A stretch of DNA of 21,856 nt, taken from contig PLXL01000245.1 of NCBI GenBank assembly GCA_003153215.1, positions 1-21,856 on the forward strand, given 5' to 3'. This document shows positions 1-7,700 of the stretch, in pieces. The position numbers and the translations under genes were made by a program. The notes beneath the pieces were generated by a model. That model saw only the letters and a program-made list of their open reading frames with translations. It searched no databases and was not told the DNA's origin. Within the stretch, counting starts at the first letter, position 1; every line of letters starts with the position of its first letter. The stretch comes from Candidatus Dormiibacterota bacterium (GTDB taxonomy: Bacteria; Chloroflexota; Dormibacteria; Aeolococcales; Aeolococcaceae).

Positions 1-57
1 CCCGAGACCTGTGCACTTTTCGTGCCCATCTCTGTGCACTTTTCGTGACCACCTACA
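1..57. mobile_element. Probable end of an insertion sequence (IS21-like?)
   Basis: Two identical 16-bp copies of CTGTGCACTTTTCGTG lie at 9-24 and 32-47, 23 bp apart in direct orientation. They are followed by a sequence ending in ACA at 57, directly where the hsdS remnant begins. Closely spaced direct repeats at a terminus that abuts a broken gene are typical of IS ends bound by a DDE transposase, and IS21-type elements have such multiple end repeats. The rest of the element would lie left of the window. The repeats are seen; the IS identity, the family and the exact end at 57 are inferred. No transposase is visible. Confidence 0.45.
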
Positions 58-1062
58 AGCACCCGCAGCAAGCGGACACGTTGGGTTTCTGTAGCGTTGA
101 GCGCCGCCTCAAACTCATCGCACATCTCCATCAGCTCGCCAATCTTAGCCACGATGCGACGCTGCTCAGCAACCGGCGGTAGCGCCACCGAAAGGTTCAG
201 CAATATGGATTGGTTCAGATTCTGCATCGTCGCACCGACTGCGCTCCCGCCCAAGGCCTCGCGCACCGCCGGGGGCCAATCAAAAGCGCCATATACCGAG
301 GAAACACCCGTGACGCAGAGAACCTAAGCACGAGGCTACCAGTTCCACATAGCCAACCCGCTTCGCGGGCGGTAACAACCGCACATCGACCCATCTCCCC
401 TCGGCGGCCGAGAACGATATCGCCCTCCCGCAGCCTGAACGAAGCCAGTCGGTCCAGCGTCTTCGCGTCCACGGCCATCTTGGACAACGGCACGATACGG
501 CCCACGACCAGGGACGTCGGATTAACGACTGGTGTACCTCCCTCCCGGTAGTCCGACTGGTGAAGCGAACTGCCAAACGGCCCTGTCCGGAGAGTCGTGA
601 GGACGTCTCTCAGCGCTACACGGGCCCAGCCACTTGGTACGTGCCCAGTGCTTCCCGGTCCGCGACTCGTTCGCGCTTCTGCCGAGTCGCCACCCTTGGC
701 CGGGCTTGAGTGCGCAGGAGGATCATGGAGTGACATCGCACCAAGTCCGCCCTGGACTGCCAGATCGAGAATCGCCTTCCGCAAGTCAACAACGTGCTCT
801 GGCCTTGAAAACATTCGGCCAAAAGAGTTTAGGTAGAACCGGGCAGGGTCGAGCGGCTTCTTTCCCCCTGCATCCTCCTCTCCTACGCCGCCTCGAAGCC
901 GGGCGAGCGAGGCGACTCGTAACATATCCCTCCTCTCATCGCGCGTCGCCCGTGCCCTTTCAAGCCGGTCGCACGCTCTCATCATCTCGTCGACCTTAGC
1001 GACAATCCGGCGCTGTTCAGCCAAGGGGGGAAGCGGCACCGGAAGCACAGCGAAGTCGGAAT
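58..1062 (-). pseudogene. hsdS: hsdS remnant: type I restriction specificity subunit, truncated and frameshifted
   Basis: Specificity subunits carry two target-recognition domains, each followed by a conserved helical spacer that often begins PLPPLAEQRRIV. Both spacers are visible here: LPPLAEQRRIVAKVDEMM near 1035-980 and LPPVAEQRRIVAKIGELM near 185-130. Between them lies one complete recognition domain (WARVALRDVLTTLRTG through the SAVGATMQNLNQ region). The first recognition domain is missing: the gene breaks off at about 1062, where an hsdM piece on the other strand begins. The reading frame is also broken at the G run 271-275. Adding one base there joins LIGP to PAVREALGGSAVG and restores the frame into the second spacer. 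The C-terminus runs into the putative IS end. The family call is firm; the gene is non-functional as written. Confidence 0.85.
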
Positions 1063-1063
1063 C

Positions 1064-1276
1064 GCTCGGTGGGGAGCATGGGCTGGCGACGCCGAGGGGC
1101 TGACCGGCGATGGTCTCCTAGCCTTCATCAACAGCGACCTGTTCCCGTCGTTGAAGAACCTCGTTCCTGCAGGCCCCCAGGAGCGGCGTCAGGAGGTGGT
1201 GCGGGCGGTCTTCGAGGACGCTTACAACTACATGAAGTCTGGCCACCTGCTCCGACAGGTGATCAACAAGATCAGC
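1064..1276 (+). pseudogene. hsdM: hsdM fragment: N-terminal part of a type I DNA methyltransferase
   Basis: This plus-strand frame reads WAGDAEGLTGDGLLAF, INSDLFPSLKNL, RREVV-type helix residues and AVFEDAYNYMKSGHLLRQVI without a stop. This pattern is what I recognise from the N-terminal helical domain of HsdM-type N6-adenine methyltransferases, including the conserved NYMKSG and LRQVINKI stretches. About 70 residues are left. No start codon or upstream part is present, and similarity ends abruptly near 1276, where the frame runs into an unrelated membrane-protein piece. The SAM-binding and NPPY catalytic parts are absent. It points away from the hsdS remnant, whereas intact loci carry hsdM and hsdS in the same direction, so this is a rearranged relic. 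Confidence 0.6.
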
Positions 1277-1280
1277 CACC

Positions 1281-1848
1281 ATCTTCTTCTCGGCCATGTT
1301 CACATTCAGCGCTGCCTGGTTGCTCGCGATGCCGGCGTACGCGTCCGTGATGGCATCCGCCGATTACTCGACCTTGCGAACGCCCGGGCTCTTCCGAGCC
1401 CTTCTCAGTGCGCTGGGTGCCCGCAAGATTCCTCTGGGCGACGACCTCGCAAGCGCTGACACCGTGAAGACCGCTAATGGTTTCTTCGCCGCCCTAGTCC
1501 CAGCTGTGATCCCAGCGACCATTCTCCAGATGCTGTGGCAACTGTCCGCGCGTGCAATCGTACTTGCCCTGCTCGGACCTCGGTGGTGTGCTTGTTGGAC
1601 CCCCGCTAGCCGCCGTCCACTGGGTGCACGGCTGGTCGCCGGTCGCCATCCTCTATGCCCTCTCCGCGCCGATGGCAATCGTCCTCCTAGCTTCTCTGCT
1701 CATCCCGTTCGTCAGCCTCTCATACCTGGCGCAGCATCGACTGGAGCGCGCGGCAGCTGGTTTTGACCCCGCCGCCACGAAGGATTCACTTCTCGGCCCA
1801 ACTCCGACGCCCGCGGTTGGGGAGGCTGAACAATCAGAAGTCGGCTGA
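1281..1848 (+). pseudogene. Broken membrane-protein gene, family not recognised
   Basis: Two overlapping frames together give one membrane protein of about 190 residues. The first (from 1281) reads IFFSAMFTFSAAWLLAMPAYA, then a soluble stretch, then FFAALVPAVIPATILQMLW and ARAIVLALLGP. The frame then shifts near 1575-1590 and continues LGGVLVGPPLAAVHWVHGWS, PVAILYALSAPMAIVLLASLLIPFV and a hydrophilic tail ending at 1848. This gives at least four hydrophobic segments. There is no credible start or ribosome-binding site, and the 5' end fuses to the hsdM remnant, so it is both truncated and frameshifted. I cannot name the family. Confidence 0.5.
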
Positions 1849-1993
1849 CGCCTTCCTGAAGAGGCCGAGATGGCGTTGCGCCGCTGTAACCGGAGGCGAG
1901 CCCCTCGCCGCCCACCTGGCCGGCACCTGCACCGAGAAAGACGCCACGTCGCATCTCCGTGGCGTGGTTGGCCGTTGCGGAACGGTCGTGACG

Positions 1994-3061
1994 TCACCGC
2001 AACGGGTTCTTGGCGAGACGGTCGAGAAGGCCCTCGAAGATGGCTCGTCCGTCTTTGAAGAGGTCCTCAGGAGTGGTGGCGGGGGTCTCGTCGATGACGC
2101 TGGCGTGACGCGCGTTGTAGGGTGGGTAGTTGGCAGCCTTTCGGACCTGGTTTTCCCGGTTTGCCGAAATGCGCAGGATCGTGTGCAGCTTCCCCTTCCC
2201 GACCCCGAGCAGCTGTTCAGCTATCTCGAAGAGGTTGAACAGGTTGGAGGCCACCTCAGCCGTGTTCGGAAGCGCTAATGCGGCTGCGCGGTAATGTGTG
2301 ACAGTGCGCGCCACGTCCGGACTCTCGAGGAGCCGGCGATCTGCCTCCGCCGCTTGCACCTCCTCCTCGCGTTTGGCGAGCAGTTCCTCCTCGGCCATGC
2401 GACGTGCCGCGATCGCTGCCTGCCGCTGCGGTGACTCCCAGATGGAGGCGGTAGATGTGACTGCCCAACCCGATAGCGCGGACAGCAGCGCAGGGACACC
2501 GCCTTCGGGAAGCGCGGCGAGCAGCGCGACGTTTGGGTGGTCGTTGAGTACGACACAGACAGGTTCGCCTGCGGCGGTTGCGGCGACGACCGACCAGACC
2601 CGCTCCCGGGGTTCAGGATCCCACCGGATCACGACCTTCGCGGGCTCTCCCCTCCGGAAGGCACCAGCCATCGGTTGCGTGCCTCCGATCGCAGTCACCG
2701 TGGAGTCGACCGCCGCTGGGTATGCGCCGTAGATCCACGGACCCGCGATCTTCTCTGCCCACCAAGCCCAGCTGTCGAAAGCGAGGTCATCGCCTGCGAT
2801 GAATACTCGGCGGCTCAGAATGATCGCGGCAGGCCGCCCACTACGGACAAACAACTCAAACTCGTCAGCTCGAGGCCTCGTCTTCCGGAGGAGGAATCCC
2901 TCCAGCCCCGGCACCGGCTCTACTCGCATGACGTGACCGCACGCCTCCGAGAGGTGGAGGTTGTGGATGGTGTCGAATGAGGCGTCGATGAGTAGAGCGT
3001 CGGCGTCGTACAGGGCCGGAGCCCCCTCGAAGGTGGCCTCGTTCAGTAGCGCAAGTGGCAC
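1994..3061 (-). CDS. Hypothetical 355-aa protein downstream of the XRE-ScpB regulator
   Basis: I do not recognise this protein. The GTG start at 3061 lies 38 bp past the stop of the XRE-ScpB gene at 3100-3918, so the two are probably co-transcribed. The first ~210 residues look like a globular alpha/beta domain (ALYDADALLIDASFD, RSGRPAAIILSRRVFIAGDD, FDSWAWWAEKIAGPW). Residues ~215-255 form a charged Ala/Glu/Arg-rich helix that may be a coiled coil (AAIAARRMAEEELLAKREEE). The C-terminal ~100 residues are helical and end at KNPLR. There is no signal peptide or membrane segment. A cytoplasmic partner or effector of the neighbouring regulator and recombinase is possible, but nothing in the sequence shows an activity. 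The uninterrupted frame and GC-rich codon use support a real gene. Confidence 0.7.
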   Translation of the reverse strand: MPLALLNEATFEGAPALYDADALLIDASFDTIHNLHLSEACGHVMRVEPVPGLEGFLLRKTRPRADEFELFVRSGRPAAIILSRRVFIAGDDLAFDSWAWWAEKIAGPWIYGAYPAAVDSTVTAIGGTQPMAGAFRRGEPAKVVIRWDPEPRERVWSVVAATAAGEPVCVVLNDHPNVALLAALPEGGVPALLSALSGWAVTSTASIWESPQRQAAIAARRMAEEELLAKREEEVQAAEADRRLLESPDVARTVTHYRAAALALPNTAEVASNLFNLFEIAEQLLGVGKGKLHTILRISANRENQVRKAANYPPYNARHASVIDETPATTPEDLFKDGRAIFEGLLDRLAKNPLR

Positions 3062-3099
3062 CTGGCACCTCCCGGAATGCGACGGACGAGCGCCCCCAC

Positions 3100-3918
3100 T
3101 TACTTCTCGCGCTCTCTGGCAAGCGACGTCTGCTCGGCCGCGCTGAGATTGGCTTGTATCACCGCCCGCATCGCCTCCACGGTGGGATATCCAGCTGCCC
3201 GAAGCGCCTTCGCGGTCACCCGGTAGATGTTGGGGCTGCCCACCCCACGGTCGAAGCGCGCTTTGGCGAGAAGACCACGCTTCACCATCCGGTCGAGAAG
3301 GGAGGCGGAGTCCTCCTGGCGGAAGTGCTCGATCAGTGCCCGGGTCATCTGGCCAAAATAGGCAACCAGACCGAGGATCTGGACCTGCTCGGGGGACGGC
3401 TGCGCGTCCTCCTCGGTGACGGTGAGGGCCTTGACCACTTCGCTCGGCGCGCCCGCAAGGGGCCAGAGCCGCACTGTCCCGCCGTCCTCGGTCAGCGAGA
3501 AGCCGACCCGGTGCAGCCGCTCTGCGACCCGATCGAGGTTCTCCCGCACCGCGGGGATGGCGAGATCGAGCGCCGACGCGAGCTCCCCCAGGCTGACCTC
3601 CCGCGTCATCAGGAGCCCCGCGGAGAGTGCCGCGACCAGGTCGCCGTCCAGGCGGGTGGGGACCGGCGCGGGGATGAGTGCTGCCGGCGGCGCCTCCAGG
3701 CCCAGGGAGGCTCGCAGCCGCGCGTAGGTGCGGATGGATGGCACCCGGGCGCCCTGCTCCACCTTGTTGATCACCGTCCGGGACACGTGGCTCACCTCGG
3801 CGAGCTGCACCTGGCTCAGGCCGAGGAGCTTGCGGCGCTGCCGGATCTCGAGGGCAACGCCACTGAGTTCAACCTCGGCGTCGCGGTCCTGCTCCGACGG
3901 AACGGCCGTTCGATCCAC
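3100..3918 (-). CDS. XRE-family HTH fused to ScpB-like winged helices (copy 1)
   Basis: Taken from the GTG at 3918 the protein has 272 residues. Residues ~20-76 are an XRE-type helix-turn-helix (RQRRKLLGLSQVQLAEVSHV, then RTVINKVEQG). Residues ~94-155 and ~176-252 resemble the two winged helices of ScpB, the kleisin-associated subunit of SMC condensin: VAALSAGLLMTREVSLGELA, then ILGLVAYFGQMTRALIEHFR and DSASLLDRMVKRGLLAKA. ScpB itself lacks an XRE domain, so this is a fusion, probably a DNA-binding regulator. The open frame extends to a TTG at 4041, but that would place a perfect inverted repeat (4002-4028) and a CATAAT box (3991-3986) inside the gene, so I prefer 3918. The 355-aa gene follows on the same strand. 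Before transposon insertion, the tyrosine recombinase now at 15782 lay just upstream in the opposite direction. HTH call firm, ScpB resemblance good, function inferred. Confidence 0.85.
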   Translation of the reverse strand: MDRTAVPSEQDRDAEVELSGVALEIRQRRKLLGLSQVQLAEVSHVSRTVINKVEQGARVPSIRTYARLRASLGLEAPPAALIPAPVPTRLDGDLVAALSAGLLMTREVSLGELASALDLAIPAVRENLDRVAERLHRVGFSLTEDGGTVRLWPLAGAPSEVVKALTVTEEDAQPSPEQVQILGLVAYFGQMTRALIEHFRQEDSASLLDRMVKRGLLAKARFDRGVGSPNIYRVTAKALRAAGYPTVEAMRAVIQANLSAAEQTSLAREREK

Positions 3919-3985
3919 GAATACGGATCGTAGCGGGTTCCGCCCTTGTCCGCCAGCAGGGGTGTGGCGACTTGTGAACAGGTAT

Positions 3986-3991
3986 ATTATG
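3986..3991 (-). promoter_or_regulatory. Candidate -10 box for the XRE-ScpB copy 1 gene
   Basis: CATAAT on the minus strand lies in an unusually AT-rich patch within GC-rich DNA. It is about 70 bp upstream of the preferred GTG start. The right arm of the perfect inverted repeat 4002-4028 would cover the -35 position, which would suit autorepression. No good -35 hexamer is visible, so this is tentative. Confidence 0.3.
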
Positions 3992-4001
3992 CCCTCACAT
4001 A

Positions 4002-4028
4002 TGTCCGGAAAGAGAAGCTTTCCGGACA
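4002..4028. promoter_or_regulatory. Perfect inverted repeat upstream of XRE-ScpB copy 1
   Basis: TGTCCGGAAAG at 4002-4012 and CTTTCCGGACA at 4018-4028 are perfect reverse complements (11-bp arms) around the 5-bp spacer AGAAG. The repeat sits between the regulator and the transposon target site, in what was the divergent control region of the regulator and the tyrosine recombinase now at 15782. It could be an operator for the XRE domain. It could also be a tyrosine-recombinase core site if read as 10-bp arms around a 7-bp centre. An analogous site of different sequence lies at 11208-11233. Confidence 0.6.
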
Positions 4029-4060
4029 CTAGGTCGGGCAACGGTGTTAAGCTGATTTCA

Positions 4061-4067
4061 CCGTGGA
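4061..4067. repeat. Target-site duplication, left copy (CCGTGGA)
   Basis: CCGTGGA immediately precedes the TGTGA terminus of the transposon and recurs directly after its other end at 15780-15786. A perfect 7-bp direct repeat exactly at both ends of matched inverted termini is the signature of transposition. TniA/TniB-type elements usually make short duplications of about 5-7 bp. Confidence 0.88.
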
Positions 4068-4116
4068 TGTGACCCGTCGCGAAGTTATCAGTTGAGTTAC
4101 GCGCGAAGTTATCAGT
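4068..4116 (+). repeat. Transposon left terminal inverted repeat
   Basis: The motif CGCGAAGTTATCAGT occurs twice, identically, at 4078-4092 and 4102-4116. The terminus matches the reverse complement of 15731-15779 at 38 of 49 positions. The two motifs are probably transposase-binding sites. A further inverted repeat (GAAGTTA, 4-bp loop, TAACTTC) overlaps the inner motif at about 4105-4122. Confidence 0.88.
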
Positions 4117-4228
4117 AACTTCACACGGGCGCGGGATCGCCGTGGGTAATCGGTTCGTAACCAGTGTGTGCCTCGAGACTCAGCTTAGGTCGCGGCTCGA
4201 AACCTCGCACGCTCCTGCACGTCGTACC

Positions 4229-4726
4229 TCACATGTTTCTGGGCCCACGCCGCCGGAACCGCTTCACGCCATCCCTCCGCATGGCGATCGTGGGGATGAC
4301 GTAACCGCCCGCTATCCCGGAGACCGCGAATGAGGCGACCCCAACAAGCCCCATCCACTCTCCAGCCTCCACCGCACCGAGGCGCTGGAGGGCCAATCCC
4401 AGAATTCCGACGCCGAATGAGCTGAGCGCCACGCCACCAAGTCGGACCCCCACGGGTGTCGGATATGCGCCGGCCCGCCACCAATGCCTGAGCCATCTGG
4501 CACGGTCTCTCGCGGCGAACCGGGTGGTGTAACCCCTCCAATTCCCCGCTACAGCCAGCCCGGCGATCACCGTCACAGAGGCGACCAGTGCGACAGCTAT
4601 GTAGGCGGCGGGCATGTTCCGAAGCTCCCCACTGGAAGGCTCAAGGCTGGCCGCGGCGCGCGCATCCGAGACTTCGTGTAATCGCATGACGCGGTTTCCA
4701 ATGCATCGCTCACCGGACACGCGCAT
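4229..4726 (-). CDS. Small three-helix membrane protein downstream of the RHS gene
   Basis: This 165-residue protein starts with ATG at 4726, supported by AGGAAG eight bases upstream. A shorter start at Met38 would also keep every membrane segment. Hydrophobic segments lie at roughly residues 38-60 (AAYIAVALVASVTVIAGLAV), 95-115 (VALSSFGVGILGLAL) and 122-146 (GLVGVASFAVSGIAGGYVIP), with a basic C-terminus (MRRDGVKRFRRRGPRNM). I do not recognise a family. The gene lies 57 bp behind the RHS gene on the same strand, the usual place for an immunity or accessory protein of a polymorphic toxin. An immunity role is only a positional inference. It is the last gene before the left transposon end, and the 4117-4228 stretch behind it holds no gene. 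Confidence 0.7.
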   Translation of the reverse strand: MRVSGERCIGNRVMRLHEVSDARAAASLEPSSGELRNMPAAYIAVALVASVTVIAGLAVAGNWRGYTTRFAARDRARWLRHWWRAGAYPTPVGVRLGGVALSSFGVGILGLALQRLGAVEAGEWMGLVGVASFAVSGIAGGYVIPTIAMRRDGVKRFRRRGPRNM

Positions 4727-4737
4727 AACGAGGACTT

Positions 4738-4788
4738 CCTAGGGCAGGGCAGAGTTCGCCGTGCGAGGTGGGGAGCGGAAGCCCTAGG
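4738..4788. other. Inverted repeat spanning the RHS stop codon
   Basis: CCTAGGGC at 4738-4745 pairs with GCCCTAGG at 4781-4788 (8-bp arms, 35-nt loop). The structure overlaps the RHS stop and the leader of the downstream membrane-protein gene. It could stabilise or punctuate the transcript between the two genes. There is no T-tract, so it is not a typical intrinsic terminator. It may be chance. Confidence 0.25.
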
Positions 4789-7700
4789 CACACTTCTGAA
4801 TGGCACCTTCCACCTCACTCGTTAGCCCAGCAGGGGTGGCGTACCCATTGATCCCGGGGATCGTGGCTATCAGATCCTGGTAGGTCAGCTGCCAGGAGAT
4901 GCCCGGAGCCCCAAGTCCAAAGGAGAATCCGACCAATCCGGTGCTGGGGCTGTAGATCTGGTCAATAGCCGCGCCGCCTGCCGCGATGTCGACTTCCGTC
5001 GTGTAGCCGGAGATGAAGGCATCGACCGTCGAAGCGGATGGAGAGTTGCCGGAACCGGGCGGACCGACCCATCCCATGCCAGCGATGCTAAATGAGACAA
5101 GCGAAGGTGAATACCCGATCCCACCTCCTCCACCCAAGTAGAGGTTCCCGTTGTCGAGATTGAGCACGGCCGTGACACTGTCAGTAATACCGCCGACACC
5201 GACGGAGCCTGTCAAGACCACGTAGTCGGGGTGCCGGAGGTCATCCTTTCCGCTCAAGAGTTCTGACCACCCGGCCACCGATTGCTGCGCGGCGCCGGCG
5301 AGCGCTTCGGCGCCGTCGGCAGCGCACCAGTCTCCAGATGGCCATATAGTGCAACTGGGGTCCAGACCCGTTGGATCGCCGACATTCAAAGGACTTCCGA
5401 ACGCGTAGCCGTAAGGTGAACCGGTAGCGGCAACGGCTGGGTCCACGGTGAGGAACTGGGCGGTGGCGGGATCGTAATAGCGGCTCTCCAGATATTGCAG
5501 CCCGGTGGCCACATCTGTGTACTGCCCGTCGTACTGAAGCGGAGTGCTGACCCCGGTGTGGCTGGTGACGTTGCCGTAGGGGTCGTAGGAGTACGTTCCC
5601 ACCACCGCTCCCGTGGAGCTGGTCAGTAGCCGGGTGCTCCCCTGACCGTCCTGATGGAGGTCGACCGCAGTGGCGCCGGTGATCTGCTCGATCGGCAAGC
5701 CGCCGGGCCCGTAGACGTAGTCGTTGGTCCCATCGGAGAGCAGCAGCGGCAGGCTCCCGCTCTGGTTCCAGGTGAACTGGCTGGTCACCCCGTCCACCGT
5801 CTCGCTCATACGCAGGCCGTCGCCGTCGTAGCTGTAGGAGGCGGTCGTGGTCGGGCTCTGGAGTCCGATCAGCCGCTGGGCCGCGTCATACGTGTACGTC
5901 TCCGCTGCCACTGCCGACGAGTCTACGGCCACCGACAACGCCGCGCTGCCGGTGACCTGGGCCCGGTCCACGACCACCACCCCGTCGGTCACCTTGACCG
6001 GGGTGCTCCCGCTCAGGCTGAGGGTCCCCGAGGCGGCGTAGAGGGAGCCGGTGATGGTCAGCGCACCGCTGCCCGAGACGGTGAGGGTGGCGGCGTTGCC
6101 GCGGTCGGCGAAGACAGCGACCCCCTTGCCCGACCCCAGGGCTCCGCCGGTCAGGTGGACGATGCCGCTGCCGGTGACCGAGAGGGCGGCTCCGTCCTTC
6201 CCCGCGGCGCAGGGGGTCGGGTAGCTCGAGCAGGCCAGGTAGAGGGTGACCCCGGATCCGGTGATGCTCCCGGAGCCGCTCACGGTCACCCCGCCCGTGA
6301 CCACGTAGGTCCCCGGGTTCAGGGTCAGCGTGCCGTTGCCCGACACCGTGATCGTGGAGTAGATGCCGGGGCTCGCCGTCTGGCTCTTGGAGCCGGAGAT
6401 GGTCAGGGCCGTGGCGGTGCCGCTCAGCGCTGGAGCGGGCAGGGTCGCCAGGGGGTCGGGGGCGATCGCCGCCCCGGTCACCGCGGTCGGGCTGGTCGAC
6501 GCGGTTCCGCTCTTGGTCACACCTCCCGCGACCAGCACCTGGGTGCCGGTGACCTTGGCGCTGCCCGACAGCTCGATCGCCTGGGTGGACGAGGAGTCGA
6601 CAGTGACGATCCCGGCCGCATTCACCGTGGCCGCGCCGGAGAGGGTCAGAGCTCCGCTGGCGCTGGGGTCGAGCAGGCAGAGGGCGCAGCTCTGGGCAGC
6701 AGTGCCAGGGCCGGTCTCCGAGGTCCGATCGCCGTTCGCGTCATAGCTGAGGCTGGTCGTCCCGGTGCCTGCGGTCACCTTCGTCAGCTCGTCACCGCCG
6801 TTGTAGCTGAGCGATTGGGTCGGGGTCGTGACCAGGTCGCCGGCCGCGTTGTACGCGTACGCCTGGCTGTTGGCCGAAGCCAGCTGGTTGAGGGACGTGT
6901 ACGAGTACTTCTCCGAGCCGCTGACCGCCCCGGTGGTGGTCGCCGAGGTCTGCTGGCCGAGCGGGTCCCGCCCATAGCTGAAGCTGGCCAGCGAGGTCGA
7001 GCCCAGGGTGTCGCTGATCGAGGTCAGCTGGCTGGCGTCGTTGTAGGTGGAGCTCTGCTTGACCCCGCTCGGGTCGGCCTCCGTGACCAGGTTGCCATCC
7101 GGGTCGTAGTTGAAGCTGATCTTGTTGCCCAGCCAGTCGGTGACCGAGGTGAGCTCCTCCGCCTGGTTATAGGCCTGGGCCACCGCCTTGCCGTTGGGAT
7201 AGGTGAGGGAGGTGAGGTTACCGGCCAGGTCGTACCCGTACCCGACCGTGGACCCCGCCCCGTCGGTCACCTGGGTCAGCCGCCCCAGCGAGTCGTAGCT
7301 GTACGCCGTCGTCCCGGTGCCGTCCACCATCTGGGTCCGCTGTCCCAGCGAGTCGTAGCTGTACCCGACCGATGGGGTCGTGTCCGAGTAGTGGATCGAG
7401 GTCAGCTCGTTGTCCGCGTCGTAGCCGTTGGTGGTGGTCTGGCCAGACGAGTCGACCTCGGTGAGCAGATTCCCGTCCGGGTCATAGCTGTAGGTCGTGG
7501 TGTGACCCAGCGGGTCGGTGGTCGAGGCCACCCGGTCCAGGGCGTTGTAGGTGTAGGTGGTCACGTCCCCGGCTCCGTCGGCCTGGCTCACCACGTTGCC
7601 GTCCTGGTCGTACCCGGTCTTCTCCACGGTGCCGTTGGGCTCGGTGGTCGCGGTCAGCTCGTTGTCCAGGTCATAGCTGTTGGTGGTCACGTTGCCGTCG

